Both the position numbers and the translations under genes were made by a program. This document shows positions 39,950 through 51,221 of a stretch of DNA of 64,000 bases, one piece after another. Source of the stretch: Diphasiastrum complanatum (Eukaryota; Streptophyta; Lycopodiopsida; Lycopodiales; Lycopodiaceae); assembly GCA_029204225.1 (NCBI GenBank), contig MU832196.1:18576-82575 (forward strand), given 5' to 3'. A model generated the notes under the pieces. That model saw only the letters and a list, made by a program, of their open reading frames with translations. It made no database searches and was not told the DNA's origin. The number at the start of each line of letters is the position of its first letter. Positions within the stretch are counted from its first letter, which is position 1.

Positions 39950-40240
39950 TGAGGGGTAAGGGCTAAGGGCCTAGATATTAGGGCCAACAGCTAATCGTCA
40001 AGGTCTAAGGACTGAGGGCCAACTAGCCAAGAGTCGAGGGCCAATGTCTATGGGCTAAGACTAAGGGCCAATTGGCTAAGGGTTGAGATATAAGGGCTTA
40101 CGTCCAATTGGTAAGGGCTAAGTGCCAAGATCTAAGGACTAAGGGCTAACAACCAAGGACTATAGTCCAATGGTTGAGGACCAAGTGGCAAGGGATAAGG
40201 GCCAAACTTTAAGGACCAATGGCGAAAGGCTAAGGAAGAT
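39950..40240. repeat. Degenerate GGGCTAAGGGCCAA-type tandem repeat
   Basis: About 290 bp made almost entirely of variants of (A)AGGGCTAAGGGCCAA, for example 'taagggctaagggcc', 'aaggactgagggcca', 'taagggccaattggc'. The basic unit is 7-8 bp and is joined into 20-25-bp higher units. All three letters of a TAAGGG-type motif are present, but the array is too irregular to call telomeric. Confidence 0.75.
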
Positions 40241-40430
40241 CCACTAATATTTTATAAAGATATTTAAATTACATAAAAGTATTTCAAGATTATTTCAAAC
40301 AATTTCAAAGCCTGGGTATATTTATCCAGCTATTTACATTGTGTGTTATAAATTTACATCTATGTATGTATGTATGTTCCAATGTATGTTGACATCATAA
40401 TTTCTCTCTGTGTGTGTAGGGCTTGCAATG

Positions 40431-41067
40431 GAAAACGATCTTGAGACAAATATCCACGTTGTCTTGCTATATCAAAAAGAAGTTGTTGCATTCGGTCAAA
40501 TTTTGAGTACTGAATCAAGCCAAATGTGTCTCTTTCGCGAAATTGGCACAAATAAATGCATGGTGAGTATATCAAAAGTGCTCAAGATGGATTGTCCATT
40601 GGCATACCCACAGACGAGTATCACTCATCTTGCAGACATTTATGAAAACTTGTTGGACTTAATGGCAAACAAATTATTGTGGGATAACAACGACGTGGTG
40701 AAGATTGACGATCTTGCAGCCTTGGCATGTCATATTTATACCAACAATGATATTGTTGATTGTATGGATTTTTTATGGAAATATAGTTTGTTCAGCTAGC
40801 TTCAAAGGTTACTGCAGTTTTGACAAAAAGCAGTTGTTTGCCACTGTAAAATTAATATCGGTAACAAATGAAGGAACCTTTCAAAATGCCATGGCAGATG
40901 ACGGAGTCCCATTTTACTCACCGAATAAATCGATGATATGGTATGTATCGAAACTTTTTTTACATGCTACGAATGCTAGGCATGTATCGTTTGACGAGAC
41001 AATGAATGATATTACACGTATTATGATCGCAATTACAACAAATCATCAACACGTATGCAATGTATGA
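40431..41067 (+). CDS. Unknown protein with a VVAFGQIL-type domain, probably spliced
   Basis: After an acceptor-like ctctgtgtgtgtag the frame runs LAMENDLETNIHVVLLYQ, KEVVAFGQILSTES, MVSISKVLKMDCPLAYP, THLADIYENLLDLM, LLWDNNDVVKIDDL, and stops at 40799. The pattern 'polar, V(V/A)xGxI, short loop, VSVxKVLxxDxPLxYP, LxDIxE, WDxxxV' resembles a small domain found next to Ulp1 peptidases in plant transposons. This is from memory and not certain. An overlapping frame (40795-41067) continues with LFATVKLISVTNEGTFQN and DDGVPFYSPNKSM after a probable intron or frameshift. It may be the 5' part of the Ulp1-type element whose other copies lie at 3-6 and 51-53 kb. Confidence 0.35.
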
Positions 41068-41820
41068 CTATCTTCAATCACGACAAGAGAACATCAACAA
41101 AAACAACATATAATTTTGATTTCCTCACTGGTGTGGAGGATGTCAATCATGATAATAGTGCAAAATTCAAATAGATTAGGTATAGTTCAGATGTTCTCAC
41201 CAGTGTGGATGATATCAAAGCTCATGATGTGACTGATAGCAATGCTACAAGACCAGCTCTGTACAATGTTGATGTTTTGATAGGCGTGGACGATGTAATT
41301 GGTTATGATCTGACACGATCGACATACAACTCAGACATCCTAACTGGGATAGACGATGTGGTTACCAATAATGTATCTCGATGAAATGGGTTTAGTAAAA
41401 ATTTATTGATGCATATGAGAATGTTAATGTGGAAAATAGATATTGCAATCCATCTCAAGCGAATGCTATCACTGATGGTCATGGTCATAGACTTTCTCAA
41501 ATGGCAAGACAATCCAAGAAGACAACAGGTTCATGCTCTGCAACATTGCTTTTTGCTGCTTCTAGACAACATGATTCAAATTTTTTTATGTTTGATTTTG
41601 ACGAAGACGACGAGATAGGTAATTGGAACGAAATGTTAAAGAATCTGTATCAAGAGTTGGTAAATCACATGATAAAAGATTTGAGAGTCCAATGCAACAT
41701 GATCCAAGTTTTGAATCTTTTAGAGCTTCTCGAAACTGCAAAAGAAAGCATGTGCTTGCATTCGTCACTCTAAAGAAGGCAGATTCTGTTTTATTATCAG
41801 AACATATAAAAGGAATTTGA
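41068..41820 (+). pseudogene. Unknown acidic protein with four LTGVDDV-type repeats
   Basis: One frame gives four repeats spaced about 20-30 residues: YNFDFLTGVEDV, YSSDVLTSVDDI, YNVDVLIGVDDV, YNSDILTGIDDV (41115-41365). There is one internal stop and a stop after NNVSR. Further on come a Gln/Asn/Ser-rich part (QSKKTTGSCSATLLFAASRQ), an acidic box FDFDEDDE and a basic tail CKRKHVLAFVTLKKADSV ending at 41820. No enzyme motif. It may continue the gene at 40431. The LLHGVDDV motif at about 245 (minus) is similar. Confidence 0.4.
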
Positions 41821-41874
41821 TGCAGCCTTGTTGTAAGAAATTATGTATATGTAAAATCATTTACAAAGAATGTG

Positions 41875-42117
41875 AAGACTTGAGACTAACCTCAAGGCCT
41901 TTACTTAGCAATTGACTCACACTAAGCAAATTCTTGGTAATAGATGGAATAAACAAGACATCCTATTTGTAGAGAGAGAGATAGGAATTGTGCCAATCCC
42001 TTTGATTGCATGCTCACCATCATTGGCAGTATAGATCACCCTCTTGTCATCTCCATATGCCAACAAAGAAGTGAAGTATGAACTTGCTCCACTATCAATC
42101 CACCATGGATCTAGATT
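41875..42117 (-). pseudogene. Copia protease fragment (target of copia-E)
   Basis: Minus-strand reading: WWIDSGASSYFTSLLAYGD, YTANDGEHAIKGIGTIPI, then after a frame change KNLLSVSQLLSKGL. The D-S-G-A-S site is intact. It is cut at 42117 by the end of the copia-E LTR. Resembles the protease of copia-A. Confidence 0.75.
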
Positions 42118-42496
42118 TGTGAAATTTTAAGCACGTGTGAAATTCACCACACACCTTACAAGATCTTACTGAGGTGTTGTGATTGCACAAGATTGATCAA
42201 AGAACAGATTACCTGAAAAATCTAAGACAAGAACACAATTTCATACATCAGACTGAAAAAAATAACTTCTCACTATGAGGAATGAATGTCAGAAACAATT
42301 CTAAGTGCTCAGTATGGGAAAAACAGCCTGCTCTTGGGTAGAGAGAGAAAATCAACACATACAACTCGGGTAGAGAGAGAATGAGTCCAAAAACACCAAA
42401 ATCTCAATATTCACAATATGGCAAAACATGCCAAAGTTTCCCTACATCAAAGAGAATCGAATTCCTACAGTGGAGTTGCATTGAAAGTCCACTTAA
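42118..42496 (-). repeat. Copia-E: 3' LTR (partial)
   Basis: Collinear with the copia-C LTR at 32011-32400. The left edge 'tgtgaaattttaagcacg' is the LTR end. The right side is fused at about 42496 to an RNase H fragment, so the start of the LTR and the end of the RNase H gene were deleted together. Confidence 0.75.
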
Positions 42497-42592
42497 CTTA
42501 GTTAACTCAGCCAATAAGACTCCTATAAAGAGTGATGTCCTCAAAGAATTTTTCATCATCTTTCATAGGAACTTTTACAATGTGCTCCATTG
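42497..42592 (-). pseudogene. Copia-E: RNase H fragment
   Basis: About 30 codons: EHIVKVPMKDDEKFFEDI, LYRSLIG. It matches copia-C at 29270-29355 almost base for base. It ends in CATTG (42588-42592), the target duplication of copia-H; RT resumes at 47816. Confidence 0.85.
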
Positions 42593-42866
42593 AGTTAGAA
42601 TTTGCTTTGCATAGGAACACAGATCATTCTACATAGTAACACAGACAGAAAACACTCTCCACAACAAGTTCATATAGCAACTGTATTTCTCAAAATGAAA
42701 TTACACTGTACATATAGTTGTTCACTCAAGCAACCCATGCATGACCCAGATTGCCGTTGGCGGGATGCGTGTCCCGTCGACTTGCCTCGTGGTGAGGCCA
42801 ATTGATCCTTATCAACTGATAGGACCCACAGTACAGTAGCATAGTGATTCTACTTTAGTTCTAACT
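42593..42866 (-). repeat. Copia-H: 3' LTR
   Basis: 274 bp. Contains a CG-rich hairpin-like block (cgggatgcgtgtcccg, 42760-42775) that in the 5' LTR is cgggacgcgtgtcccg. Confidence 0.88.
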
Positions 42867-42909
42867 CTCTCCCTTAAAGTAGAGTCTAATTTTTATATAG
42901 TCATATACA

Positions 42910-44402
42910 TAGCTTTAAAGTCAACAAACTTTAAGTACAGAAAGCTTTGATCTAAACTTATCAAACCTTTCTCCAACAAGTGGCTTAGTGAAAATATCAA
43001 CTAGTTGTTCTTCTGTACTACAATGAACAACATGAATTTCACGACTCAGCAGCCTCTCACGTATAAACTGATACTGAATCTCAATGTGTTTGGTTCTCGC
43101 ATGGAACACTGGATTCTTTGCTAGCTGAATGCCACTCTAACAGTCGCTATGTAATGTTGTGGGATTTTTTTGCTTCATGCCAACTTCTTCCAAGATTTGT
43201 CTCAACCATATAGCTTCATGTGCTGCACTACACATTGCCTTATACTCTGCTTATGTGGTGGATAGAGCAATTGTACTTTGCTTCTTACTAGACCAGAAAA
43301 AGCAACTACCACAAAACTGGAATACATATCCTGTGGTGGATCTACGATCATCATAATCACCTCCCCAATCCGCATCCACATAGCCACACAACTGAGGTAA
43401 ACCATCATGCTTCCTGTAAATGAAGCCATACTATGAAGTGCCTTTCACATAACGCAAAATGCGTTTAGCTACCTTCCAATGCATTTCCGTAGGTGCTACC
43501 ATAAATTGACTTACAATGCCAAAAACATAGCATATATCTGGTCTAGTCGTGGTTACGTAAATCAAGCTCCCTACTAACTATCTATACAGCGTAGCATCAA
43601 ATAATTGTGACTCATGAAGCTTAGAAAACTTTTTACCTAGTTCAATAGGAGTATTCACTAGTTTGCAATCCTGCAACCTAAACCTGTGCAACAACTCTTT
43701 GACATACTTCACCTGTGTTAAACCCACTTCGTGTCCTTTTTGCCACACCTCTACTCCAAGGCAATAATGCATCAAATTGAGATCTATCTTCTCAAATTGC
43801 TCCATGAGATCTTTCTTGATCATATCTATCATCTCTTGATTATCTCTCGTAATAATCAAGTCATCAACATAAAGAGCAATTAAAGCAACCATACCATCAA
43901 AGCATAAGACATATAGATTTGGATCAGAGCGTGTTCTCACCATCCCCTTTAAATGGAAGTAGGCATCAATCCTGCTATACCATGCACGTGGTGCCTGTTA
44001 AAGACCATAAAGCACTTTCTTCAAGCGACATACTTTATTTTCCTATCCCTTTGCTACAAAGCCTTCAGGTTGATCCATGAACACCTCTTCTTCTACCGCA
44101 CCATTTAGAAAAACAGCTTTCACATCCATCTGATGCAAAGGCCAACCAAAATGTGAAGCTAAAGCAACAAGTAGACGTAGAGTATTCCACTTACATACCG
44201 GCACAAAAGTCTCCTCATAGTCGATGTCTTTACTTTGTGCATATCCTTTGATCACTAATCTTGCCTTGTGCTTTGCGATTTTTCCATCGACATGGTACTT
44301 AGTTCTATATACCCATTTGCAACCAATGGGTTTCTTGCCAACTAGTGGTTCCACTAAGTCCCATGTGCTATGCTTAGCAATTGACTCCATCTCCTCTCCC
44401 AT
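42910..44402 (-). pseudogene. Copia-H: RT and RNase H
   Basis: RT: EEMESIAKHSTWDLVEPL, IGCKWVYRTKYHVDGK, DYEETFVPVCKWNTLRLL, HQMDVKAVFLNGAVEEEVFM, a stop (44040), QAPRAWYSRIDAYFHLKG, then ALYVDDLIITRDN with YVDD intact, and HYCLGVEVWQKGHEVGL. RNase H: SLIYVTTTRPDICYVFGI, DADWGGDYDDRRSTTGYVF, FHARTKHIEIQYQFIRERL, EEQLVDIFTKPLVGERF. It ends at TAG 42921-42923, about 45 bp before the purine tract. Stops and frame changes number at least five, several explainable as C-to-T. Confidence 0.9.
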
Positions 44403-46436
44403 GGCCTTGACCCAAATGTCATCATCCTTCGCTTCACCATAAGTCGAAGGTTCTTTTCTTTGAATAATGCTAGATAAGAGAGCATAACTTGCTTCATACC
44501 TTTCAGGTTGTGTCTTCTCTCTTGATCTTCATAGCTCTCCCTGGCTAGATGATCCTGGAAAGTCATCCATGTCGCGACTCTCCAACAATATCTCAAACCA
44601 CTTAGGAAGCTTCCTATCAGGTTATTGGCTTCTTGGTGAAAATGTATCCCACGATACATCCTTCTCCTTGCGTTTGTCACCTGCAACTTCAATCCTTCTT
44701 GTACCAAAAGGTTTGTCTCTACCTCTCCAACCTGTCTCTTGAGGTTGAGTAGTAGTATCTTGAGATTTATCCTCATGTTCATCACTCGGAAGGTCAATGA
44801 ATGGATCATCATCAGGTGGTATCCTCACTATACCATCTTTTCCACTGGATGTATCTATCTTCTCAGCATCCTCATCTTCATACATCTTGGATTCATGAAA
44901 GATAACATCATGACTTACATGGATTTTGTTTTCCACTAGATCAAAACATCTATAGCCCTTTACATGTTCATCATATCCTAGGAATATACACTTGATAGCT
45001 TTCACATCAAGTTTACGTCTCTGTTCCTTAGGAATGTGTACAAAGGCCTTACATCCAAAGATTCACTTCACCTTTGGCTTCTTCTTCGTGAATGCTTCCT
45101 CAGGTGTTATCTTTGATATGGCAATGGTAGGACTTTTATTTTGAAGATAGATTGTCATACTGCATGCTTTTGACCAAAAATCTTTTGGTAGTTTCATTTC
45201 AGCTAGCATAGATCTGGCACTTTTCACAATCGTACGATTCTTGTGCTCAGCTACACCATTGAGAGCAAGAGTATGAGCTTGCATAAATTGTCTTTTAATC
45301 CCAAATTGATCACAAAGATCATTGAATTCATTAGACTTGTACTCACCTCCACTATCTGATCTTAGGACTTTGATCTTCCTACCTGTTTGATTTTCGACCA
45401 ATGCTTTGAAGCTCTTGAAGTTGTCAAATGCATCTAATTTCTTCTTTAAAAAGTAGATCCACGTCTTACGTGACATATCATCAATAAAGGTCATGAAATA
45501 GAAGGCTTTACCTAAGGACATGGTCCTCATAGGCCCGCATAAATTTGTGTGAATTAAATCCAGGATGTTCTTTGCTCTTGAAACACCACCTTTATTGAAC
45601 TTCTCTCGATGCTGCTTCCCATATACACATGATTCGCACATCGATTTCAAGTGATCTTCTATAGTAGGCAATCTTGTTACCATCTCCAATTTCCTCATCA
45701 AACTGAGGCTTCCCAAGTTCAAGTGACCAAGTCTCTTATGCCACAACTCAGTTTGCAATGGAATGGATGACACAAGTCCATGTTGCCCCTTGATTGTAGC
45801 ATTCAACCTGTACAATTTTGTATTGGGCTCCCTTACTCCATCTGCAATAACTTTGAACTTTTGGTTCACATCCTTCACAAAGCTACGATCATGGGCAAAT
45901 TCTACTTTCAACTTTTGATCAGTAATGACTCCACCAGAAAGTAGATTTTTCTTCAAACCTGGTATGTAAATTACTTCCCTGATCATCTTGCTTTTTCCAT
46001 TAGATAGTTGGATTAAAACGGTGCCTATTCCCTTGATCTTGCACACATCGCCATTTGCTTGTGAAATGGACGTTCCATTATACAACACTTTCAAGCTACT
46101 GAACCAATTCTTGTTACCTGTCATGTGTCTTCTGGATCCCGAGTCAATATACCACGCTTGATCATCTTGATTAGATGACAATGCAGATATGAAGATGCTA
46201 GAGTCTTCAATCTCACCCTCATCGACAAGGTTACCTGCTTGTTTTGGTTTCCCCTTGCCTTGTTCCGTCAGGAATTTGCGACATTCACTCTTCCAATGGC
46301 CCTTTTTACCACAATGGAAGCACTTTGTCTTTCTTCTTGGTCTTACTGAAAGATCCCTCATCCTCCTGAGACTTGGCAAATTGCTGCTTAGACTTCTTCT
46401 TGCCCTTGCCCTTGCCTTGTTTTTGGCGTGTCGCAA
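44403..46436 (-). pseudogene. Copia-H: zinc knuckle, protease, integrase and linker
   Basis: 457 open codons from 46436: CCHC CFHCGKKGHWKSEC; protease AWYIDSGSRRHMTGN (D-S-G); pre-integrase LWHKRLGHLNLGSLSLM and CESCVYGKQHREKF; integrase ILDLIHTNLCGPMRT (first Asp), FIDDMSRKTWIYFLKKK, VLRSDSGGEYKSNEF (second Asp), NGVAEHKNRTIVKSARSM (Glu). TGA at 45063-45065 interrupts the junction to IFGCKAFVHIP. The linker (IKCIFLGYDEHVKGYRCFD, HDVIFHESKMYED) runs to 44622, where another stop precedes RT. Apart from these stops it is well preserved. Confidence 0.9.
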
Positions 46437-47010
46437 GTGCCTGATTGTCAGTATTTTGACGTCTAGCTTTCACCATTTCTCGTCGTTGCTCTTCCTACAT
46501 CAAGATTTCTGAGAGCTCGTCAAAGGTTGGCAATCTTTCGCTTGATGCTATTCCGCTCACAAACATCTGATAGGGTTCTGCAATGCCGCACAATGCATTG
46601 TGCACCAGCTCCACATCACGTATGCGCTCACCAATAGAATGCAGTTCATCCCTCATTGTCTTGATTCTGGTCATGTACATCTGAATGTGCACTCCTTGTT
46701 CCATGCGGGCACTATTCAGCTTTGACTTTAGAAACACGATTCTTGACGGATTTGACATCTCGAACTGCTCCTTTAGCACATCCCATGCATGTCTGGGTGT
46801 AACAGCATCACAAATGAAGGTCAAAGCTTTCCTCATCTTTTTATCGAACACTTTGATATCCACTTCATTTGGCAGCCTTCTCTCATCACCTGTACTTGCA
46901 GGTACAGTGCAGGTGCCCTTCGTTTGGGACTTCCCTGCTCGCGGCCAGCTTCCCTCTCTTTCCACAACTATGGCTGCCCTGAGGATTCCTCAACGATCTC
47001 TCTCTTTCTA
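46437..47010 (-). pseudogene. Copia-H: Gag
   Basis: Readable from 46965: NEVDIKVFDKKMRKALTF, TPRHAWDVLKEQFEMSN, FLKSKLNSARMEQGVHIQM, TRIKTMRDELHSIGERIRD, SERLPTFDELSEILM, then TAG (46495-46497) before EEQRREMVKARRQN. UBN2-type. The N-terminus is altered: the first 30 residues (EREGSWPRAGKSQTKG) do not look like a normal Gag start, so the true start codon region is probably rearranged. Confidence 0.8.
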
Positions 47011-47529
47011 AGTCGCGGCTGTCCACGGCCTCTTCTGATCTGACTCCACTGCTAGGGCGCCCTTCTCTGGGTTTTTACAGCTTGCAAAACGGTTCAGAAT
47101 AGAGAAAAATCTCTGATTTTGTGCTCCCAAACCCCAAACCAGGGTTTTTTTTTACACAAATCTCTTCTTGGCTTCCAATTCACAGTGTTCTGACAAGCCT
47201 ATCCTCTTGCTCTGAGGTTGCCCTACTGCTTGAACTCTGATGCTTCAATCTGTTTGTCAAACGGTGTCCGATTGAATGTACACTGACTACAAACAACAAA
47301 TAGCTTACTTCGGAATTTCAAAATTCCGTTTGCTGAGGTTCTGATTCAGCCGACAACCCTTCTCTGAATCCTCGCACAGTCTCAAGCTCACCAAGCTTCT
47401 GTGTGCCAAACTCTATGCACCAGTGTTTCTCCTTCCGTCTTCAACCCGTCATAAACCCCAAACTCTCAGAAGACAATTCTCCCGAAGCTCTCTTCAATGG
47501 CGATGTACTACTATGTACACTCCTTGTAC
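47011..47529 (-). other. Copia-H: leader
   Basis: Non-coding, pyrimidine-rich on the plus strand, with no gene seen. Homopolymer T9 at 47146-47154. Confidence 0.5.
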
Positions 47530-47542
47530 GGCTCTGATACCA
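47530..47542 (-). promoter_or_regulatory. Copia-H: primer binding site
   Basis: ggctctgatacca on the plus strand, immediately next to the LTR edge 47543. Confidence 0.9.
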
Positions 47543-47815
47543 ACTTAGAATTTTCTTTGCACAGGAACACAAATCATGCTACATAGTAACACAGACAGAA
47601 AACACTCTCCACAGCAAGCTCACATAGCAACTGTATTTCTCAAAGCAAAATTACACTGTACATATAGTTGTTCACTCAGGCAACCCATGCATGACCCAGA
47701 TTGCCGTTGGCGGGACGCGTGTCCCGTCGACTTGCCTCATGGCAAGGCCAACTGATCCTTATCAACTGATAGGACCCACAGTATAGAGCACAGTGATTCT
47801 ACTTTAATTCTAACT
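47543..47815 (-). repeat. Copia-H: 5' LTR
   Basis: 273 bp, clearly similar to 42593-42866 with scattered substitutions. Confidence 0.88.
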
Positions 47816-48420
47816 CATTGGTGTATCTATGTCTTTACAGTTTTCCATTTGGAATTTTTTTAGCATGGAAAGTGCATTATAATGATATCATCTACATAGA
47901 TGAGAAGAATAACTACAAAGCTCTTTACAGACTTAATATACAAAGAGGGGTCATCTTCACTAAGACAAAATCCGAGTGATATGAAATAAGAGTTGAGCCT
48001 TGCATACCAAGACCTTGGTGCTTGTTTTAGTCCATAGAGACTTCTGAACAAAAGACAAACATTTGATTCTTCACCTTCTTTCACAAATCCAGGTGGTTGC
48101 TCCATGTAAATCTCCTCCTCAAGGTAACCATTGAGAAAGGCATTAGAAACATCAAGCTGAAACATCCTCCAATTGTGATAACATGCAAGAGATATGAGTA
48201 TTCTGATTGTCACCATTTTTGCAACTGGTGCAAAGAGTCTTCATAGTCAAGACCTTTGATTTGAGGGTAGCCTTTGGCGCAAAGTCTTGCTTTATATTTA
48301 TTGATAGATCCATCATTATTATACTTGATTCTGAAAACCCAACTACATCCAATCACATGCATGTTGTCTGGTGGCTCAACAAGCTCCCATGTGTTGTTTG
48401 ACATCAAGGCTTAAAACTCT
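47816..48420 (-). pseudogene. Copia-E: reverse transcriptase (N-terminal two thirds)
   Basis: MSNNTWELVEPPDNMHVIG, CSWVFRIKYNNDGSINKYK, a frameshift near 48215, VTIRILISLACYHNW, MFQLDVSNAFLNGYLEEEI, LYGLKQAPRSWYARLN, LLIYVDDIII (YVDD intact). A deletion then removes the segment to the RNase H boundary, and CATTG (47816-47820) marks the copia-H insertion. Very close to copia-C. Confidence 0.88.
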
Positions 48421-50378
48421 TGGGTCATTGCTTCAACCCACTTCTTGGATTGAAGTGTTTCTTGGACATCTTTAGGCTCTTCATCTGATATGAAGAGAGC
48501 ATGATAGGAAGTTTCACCTTCCACATCATATGCGAGCCTTCTTGGCTCAGATCTTTCTCTTGTTGCTCCTCCTCGAGCCTCGGCCTCACCACTTCTTGAG
48601 CAACATCAAGATTGATGATAGTAGATCTTGCATGAGACTCCTTGATCTGTGCTTCATCCAAGTTAAACTTTTGATCTTCATGAAAGATCACATCTCTACT
48701 TACAACATTCTTGTCAGTAGAGGGAAGATATACTTTATATGCTTTTTTAGTAGATGCATATCCTACAAAAATTCCTTTAACAGCACTAGGATCATCCTTC
48801 TTCCTAGTCTCTAAAGGTACATGCACAAAGCATACACAACCAAAGATCCTAAGATGATCTAAGGTTTTTTCTTATACAACATCTCAAATGGTGTTCTTCC
48901 TTCTATTGCAAGATTAGGAAGCCTATTACAAAGATAATTTGCACATGCCACTGCTTCTCCCCAAAATTCTTTAGACAGAGATGCTTCTATCCTAATGGCT
49001 TTTGCACATTCACACAAAGTTCTATTTTTTCTCTCAGCAACTCCATTTTGCTGAGGAGTATAAGAACAAGAAAATTCTCTTTGTATTCCCTCTCTCTCAA
49101 AAAGTCTTTAAACTTATTGGAGGTGTATTCACCTCCACTATTACTTCTCAAAGCTTTCAACTTGAAACTAAACTGCTTTTCTACATAAGCTTTGAAAGTA
49201 AGAAAAACATCATAAATCATGGCTTTAGAAGGCAACATATAGATCCAAGAATATTTTGTATAATCATCTACAAAGGAAATAAAGCAATTTGCTCCTCCTT
49301 TGCTTTGGTTGAAGAGAAATGAACATAAGAGCACGAGTTCAAATGGATGTTGTGTTTTGATGCTTGATCTTGGGAAAGTCCTTTTGTGTGATTTTGCCAA
49401 AACACAAATTTCACAAGGTTGAAACTCCTTTGACAGTGTCTTTGGTAGTCCAACAACTTTTTCTTCCTTGACTATAGATTGCATGGCTTTGAAATTGGGA
49501 TGTCCCAATCTCTTATGCCACATATCCTCCTGAAGGGCCTTGGTCTCATAAGCAATATCTGAAATGTTAGCACTCTCCCTAGAATTTAGTTTGTACAACT
49601 TTCTAATTCTAGATCCTCTAGCAATAACTTCATTTTCTCTTGATATTATACACTTGTCAACATGAAACTTGACATACAATCCACTATCAAACAATTGTCC
49701 TACACTAATGAGATTCTTGGTTAGTCTAGGTACATAAAGTACATCATGCAAGCAAAAAGATTTTGATGATGATGCATGTAGTGGAATACTACCTATTCCT
49801 TCAATTCTACACTCTACATCATTAGCAGTATAGATTGAACTTTTTGCACCTAGATATGGCATGAGACTTTTGAAAGAGTTTCTAGAACTAGACATATGGA
49901 AACTAGCCCCACTATCTATCCACCAGATTTCTTCATTCTTGAAAGGAAAAGATGAAAAACTAGACATCATTAAAGAATCCTCTCTTTCACTCTCAACACT
50001 CTCACACTCATCCTCATTAGTAAGGTTAGCTTGCTTAGATTGGTTCTTCTTCTTGAAATAGTTTGATGCATAGTGGCCTTTCTTGCCACAGAAAAAACAT
50101 TTGATCTTTGACAACTTCTTCTTGTCACTATATGTTGCAGCTTGTGAGGATTGATCCTCACCACTTTCTTTGGCTTTGTCCTTCTTGAAGTGTTGTTGAC
50201 CTTTGACCTTGCCTCTTGACTTGTCTCTGATGAATAGTGCTTTGTCATCTCCACCATCTTTCAATGAAAGTTTATTGATCCTCATCATCTTGTTCTCTTG
50301 CCTGCTTTCTTCGGTAATGAGAACACCTTGCAGTGTCTCCAATGATGGAAGTTCCACCCTGATAGCATAAGTCTGCAC
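48421..50378 (-). pseudogene. Copia-E: Gag C-terminus, protease, integrase, linker
   Basis: 463 open codons (50378-48987): SLETLQGVLITEESRQENK, LSLKDGGDDKALFIRDKSR, CCHC-like CFFCGKKGHYASNYF (last Cys is Tyr), protease EIWWIDSGASFHMSSSRN, LYVPRLTKNLISVGQLF, MWHKRLGHPNFKAMQSI and CEICVLAKSHKR, FISFVDDYTKYSWIYM, ALRSNSGGEYTSNKF (second Asp is Asn), then frameshift into the CECAKA region. The linker 48826-48425 has HVPLETRKKDDPSAVKGIF and SRDVIFHEDQKFN. The normal gag order here proves the inversion in copia-C. Confidence 0.88.
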
Positions 50379-50865
50379 AATATTGTCATACTCATCTCTA
50401 AACTCATTAAGGACTACTTGAACAAGTTCAGTGTTCTTAAGAACATCTCCAATACTAGCTAACTCTTGATGAGATCCTTTACTCTCATTACATAAGATGA
50501 AGCACTCTCATCTACTCTCTGATAACTTAGAAAGATTTGGTTTTTAATTGTAAGCAATCTAGAAGTATTCTTAATTTCATAGATTGTTTTTTAGAGTGTC
50601 CCAAGCCTCCTTGGTAGTGTTGCATGTATTGATCTCTCAATACTTCATTTGTGACATTCATTTTTATAAAATGAAGGGCAATTCTGGTTCTTTTGTTGAA
50701 TGCTGCAGCTTCATTAGGTGCTACAGGTTCTTCTTTAGCTCCACTCACAATGTCCATTCCATATTGTAGAATCAATAATGATTCCATTCTAATCTTCCAC
50801 ATTGCATAATTGGAAGATGTTAATCTCTCATTGTGCTTCAAGAAATGTGAACCAGATGAAGACAT
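50379..50865 (-). pseudogene. Copia-E: Gag N-terminus
   Basis: ATG 50865: MSSSGSHFLKHNERLTSS, NYAMWKIRMESLLILQYG, ALHFIKMNVTNEVLRDQY, then frameshifts through TLKNYL-type sequence to 50379. Only about 20 bp of leader remain before the sequence changes to the Ulp1/gene B block at 50886. Confidence 0.82.
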
Positions 50866-51221
50866 TTTCTCTATGAAAAATTCTAGCATTAGAGAAACTT
50901 AGAGCCCGACGAGGGCCTTTGAAAAAGATGCTTTTTTATTTTTTTTCTTATTTTTGTTGTCATGTGGACCAATTGAAACCTTAGCTTCGGGGTTCTACGT
51001 AACGTAGGAAATAAAAACTTTTTAAATATATTGTTGTTTCGTCGAGCAGAATGTGGAAATGTTATTGGTTGATGAGGCATGCCCTTCTAGCTCATCATTG
51101 CCGGAAGAGACCCAAAAATATTAAAAATGAATATGACAGATGGTTGAGATGAGAAAATCGATGTACCATTAATGTATATGCATTGTCAAACCATGGTTAA
51201 CAGGGATAACCAGAGTAATTT

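Larger units (their letters stand above)
42593..47815 (-). mobile_element. Copia-H, near-complete copia with unusual LTR ends
   Basis: Short LTRs of 274 bp (42593-42866) and 273 bp (47543-47815). Target duplication CATTG at 42588-42592 and 47816-47820. The LTR ends that fit this duplication are AGTTAGAA...TTCTAACT (an 8-bp inverted repeat) instead of TG...CA. The primer site (tggtatcagagcc, minus) directly abuts the 5' LTR, and a purine tract (AAGGGAGAG, minus) directly abuts the 3' LTR, which supports the same edges. All gag-pol domains are present in order with a modest number of stops. Confidence 0.88.

Noticed and set aside
39950-40240. Interstitial telomere repeat
   Set aside because: Plant telomere is TTTAGGG. 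The words here vary between GGGCTAAG, GGGCCAA and AAGGACT without a regular 7-bp frame.
42591-47817. Canonical TG...CA ends for copia-H (TGAGTTAG...CTAACTCA)
   Set aside because: The flanks would then be TCCAT and TTGGT, with no duplication, and the inner edges beside primer site and purine tract would not fit.
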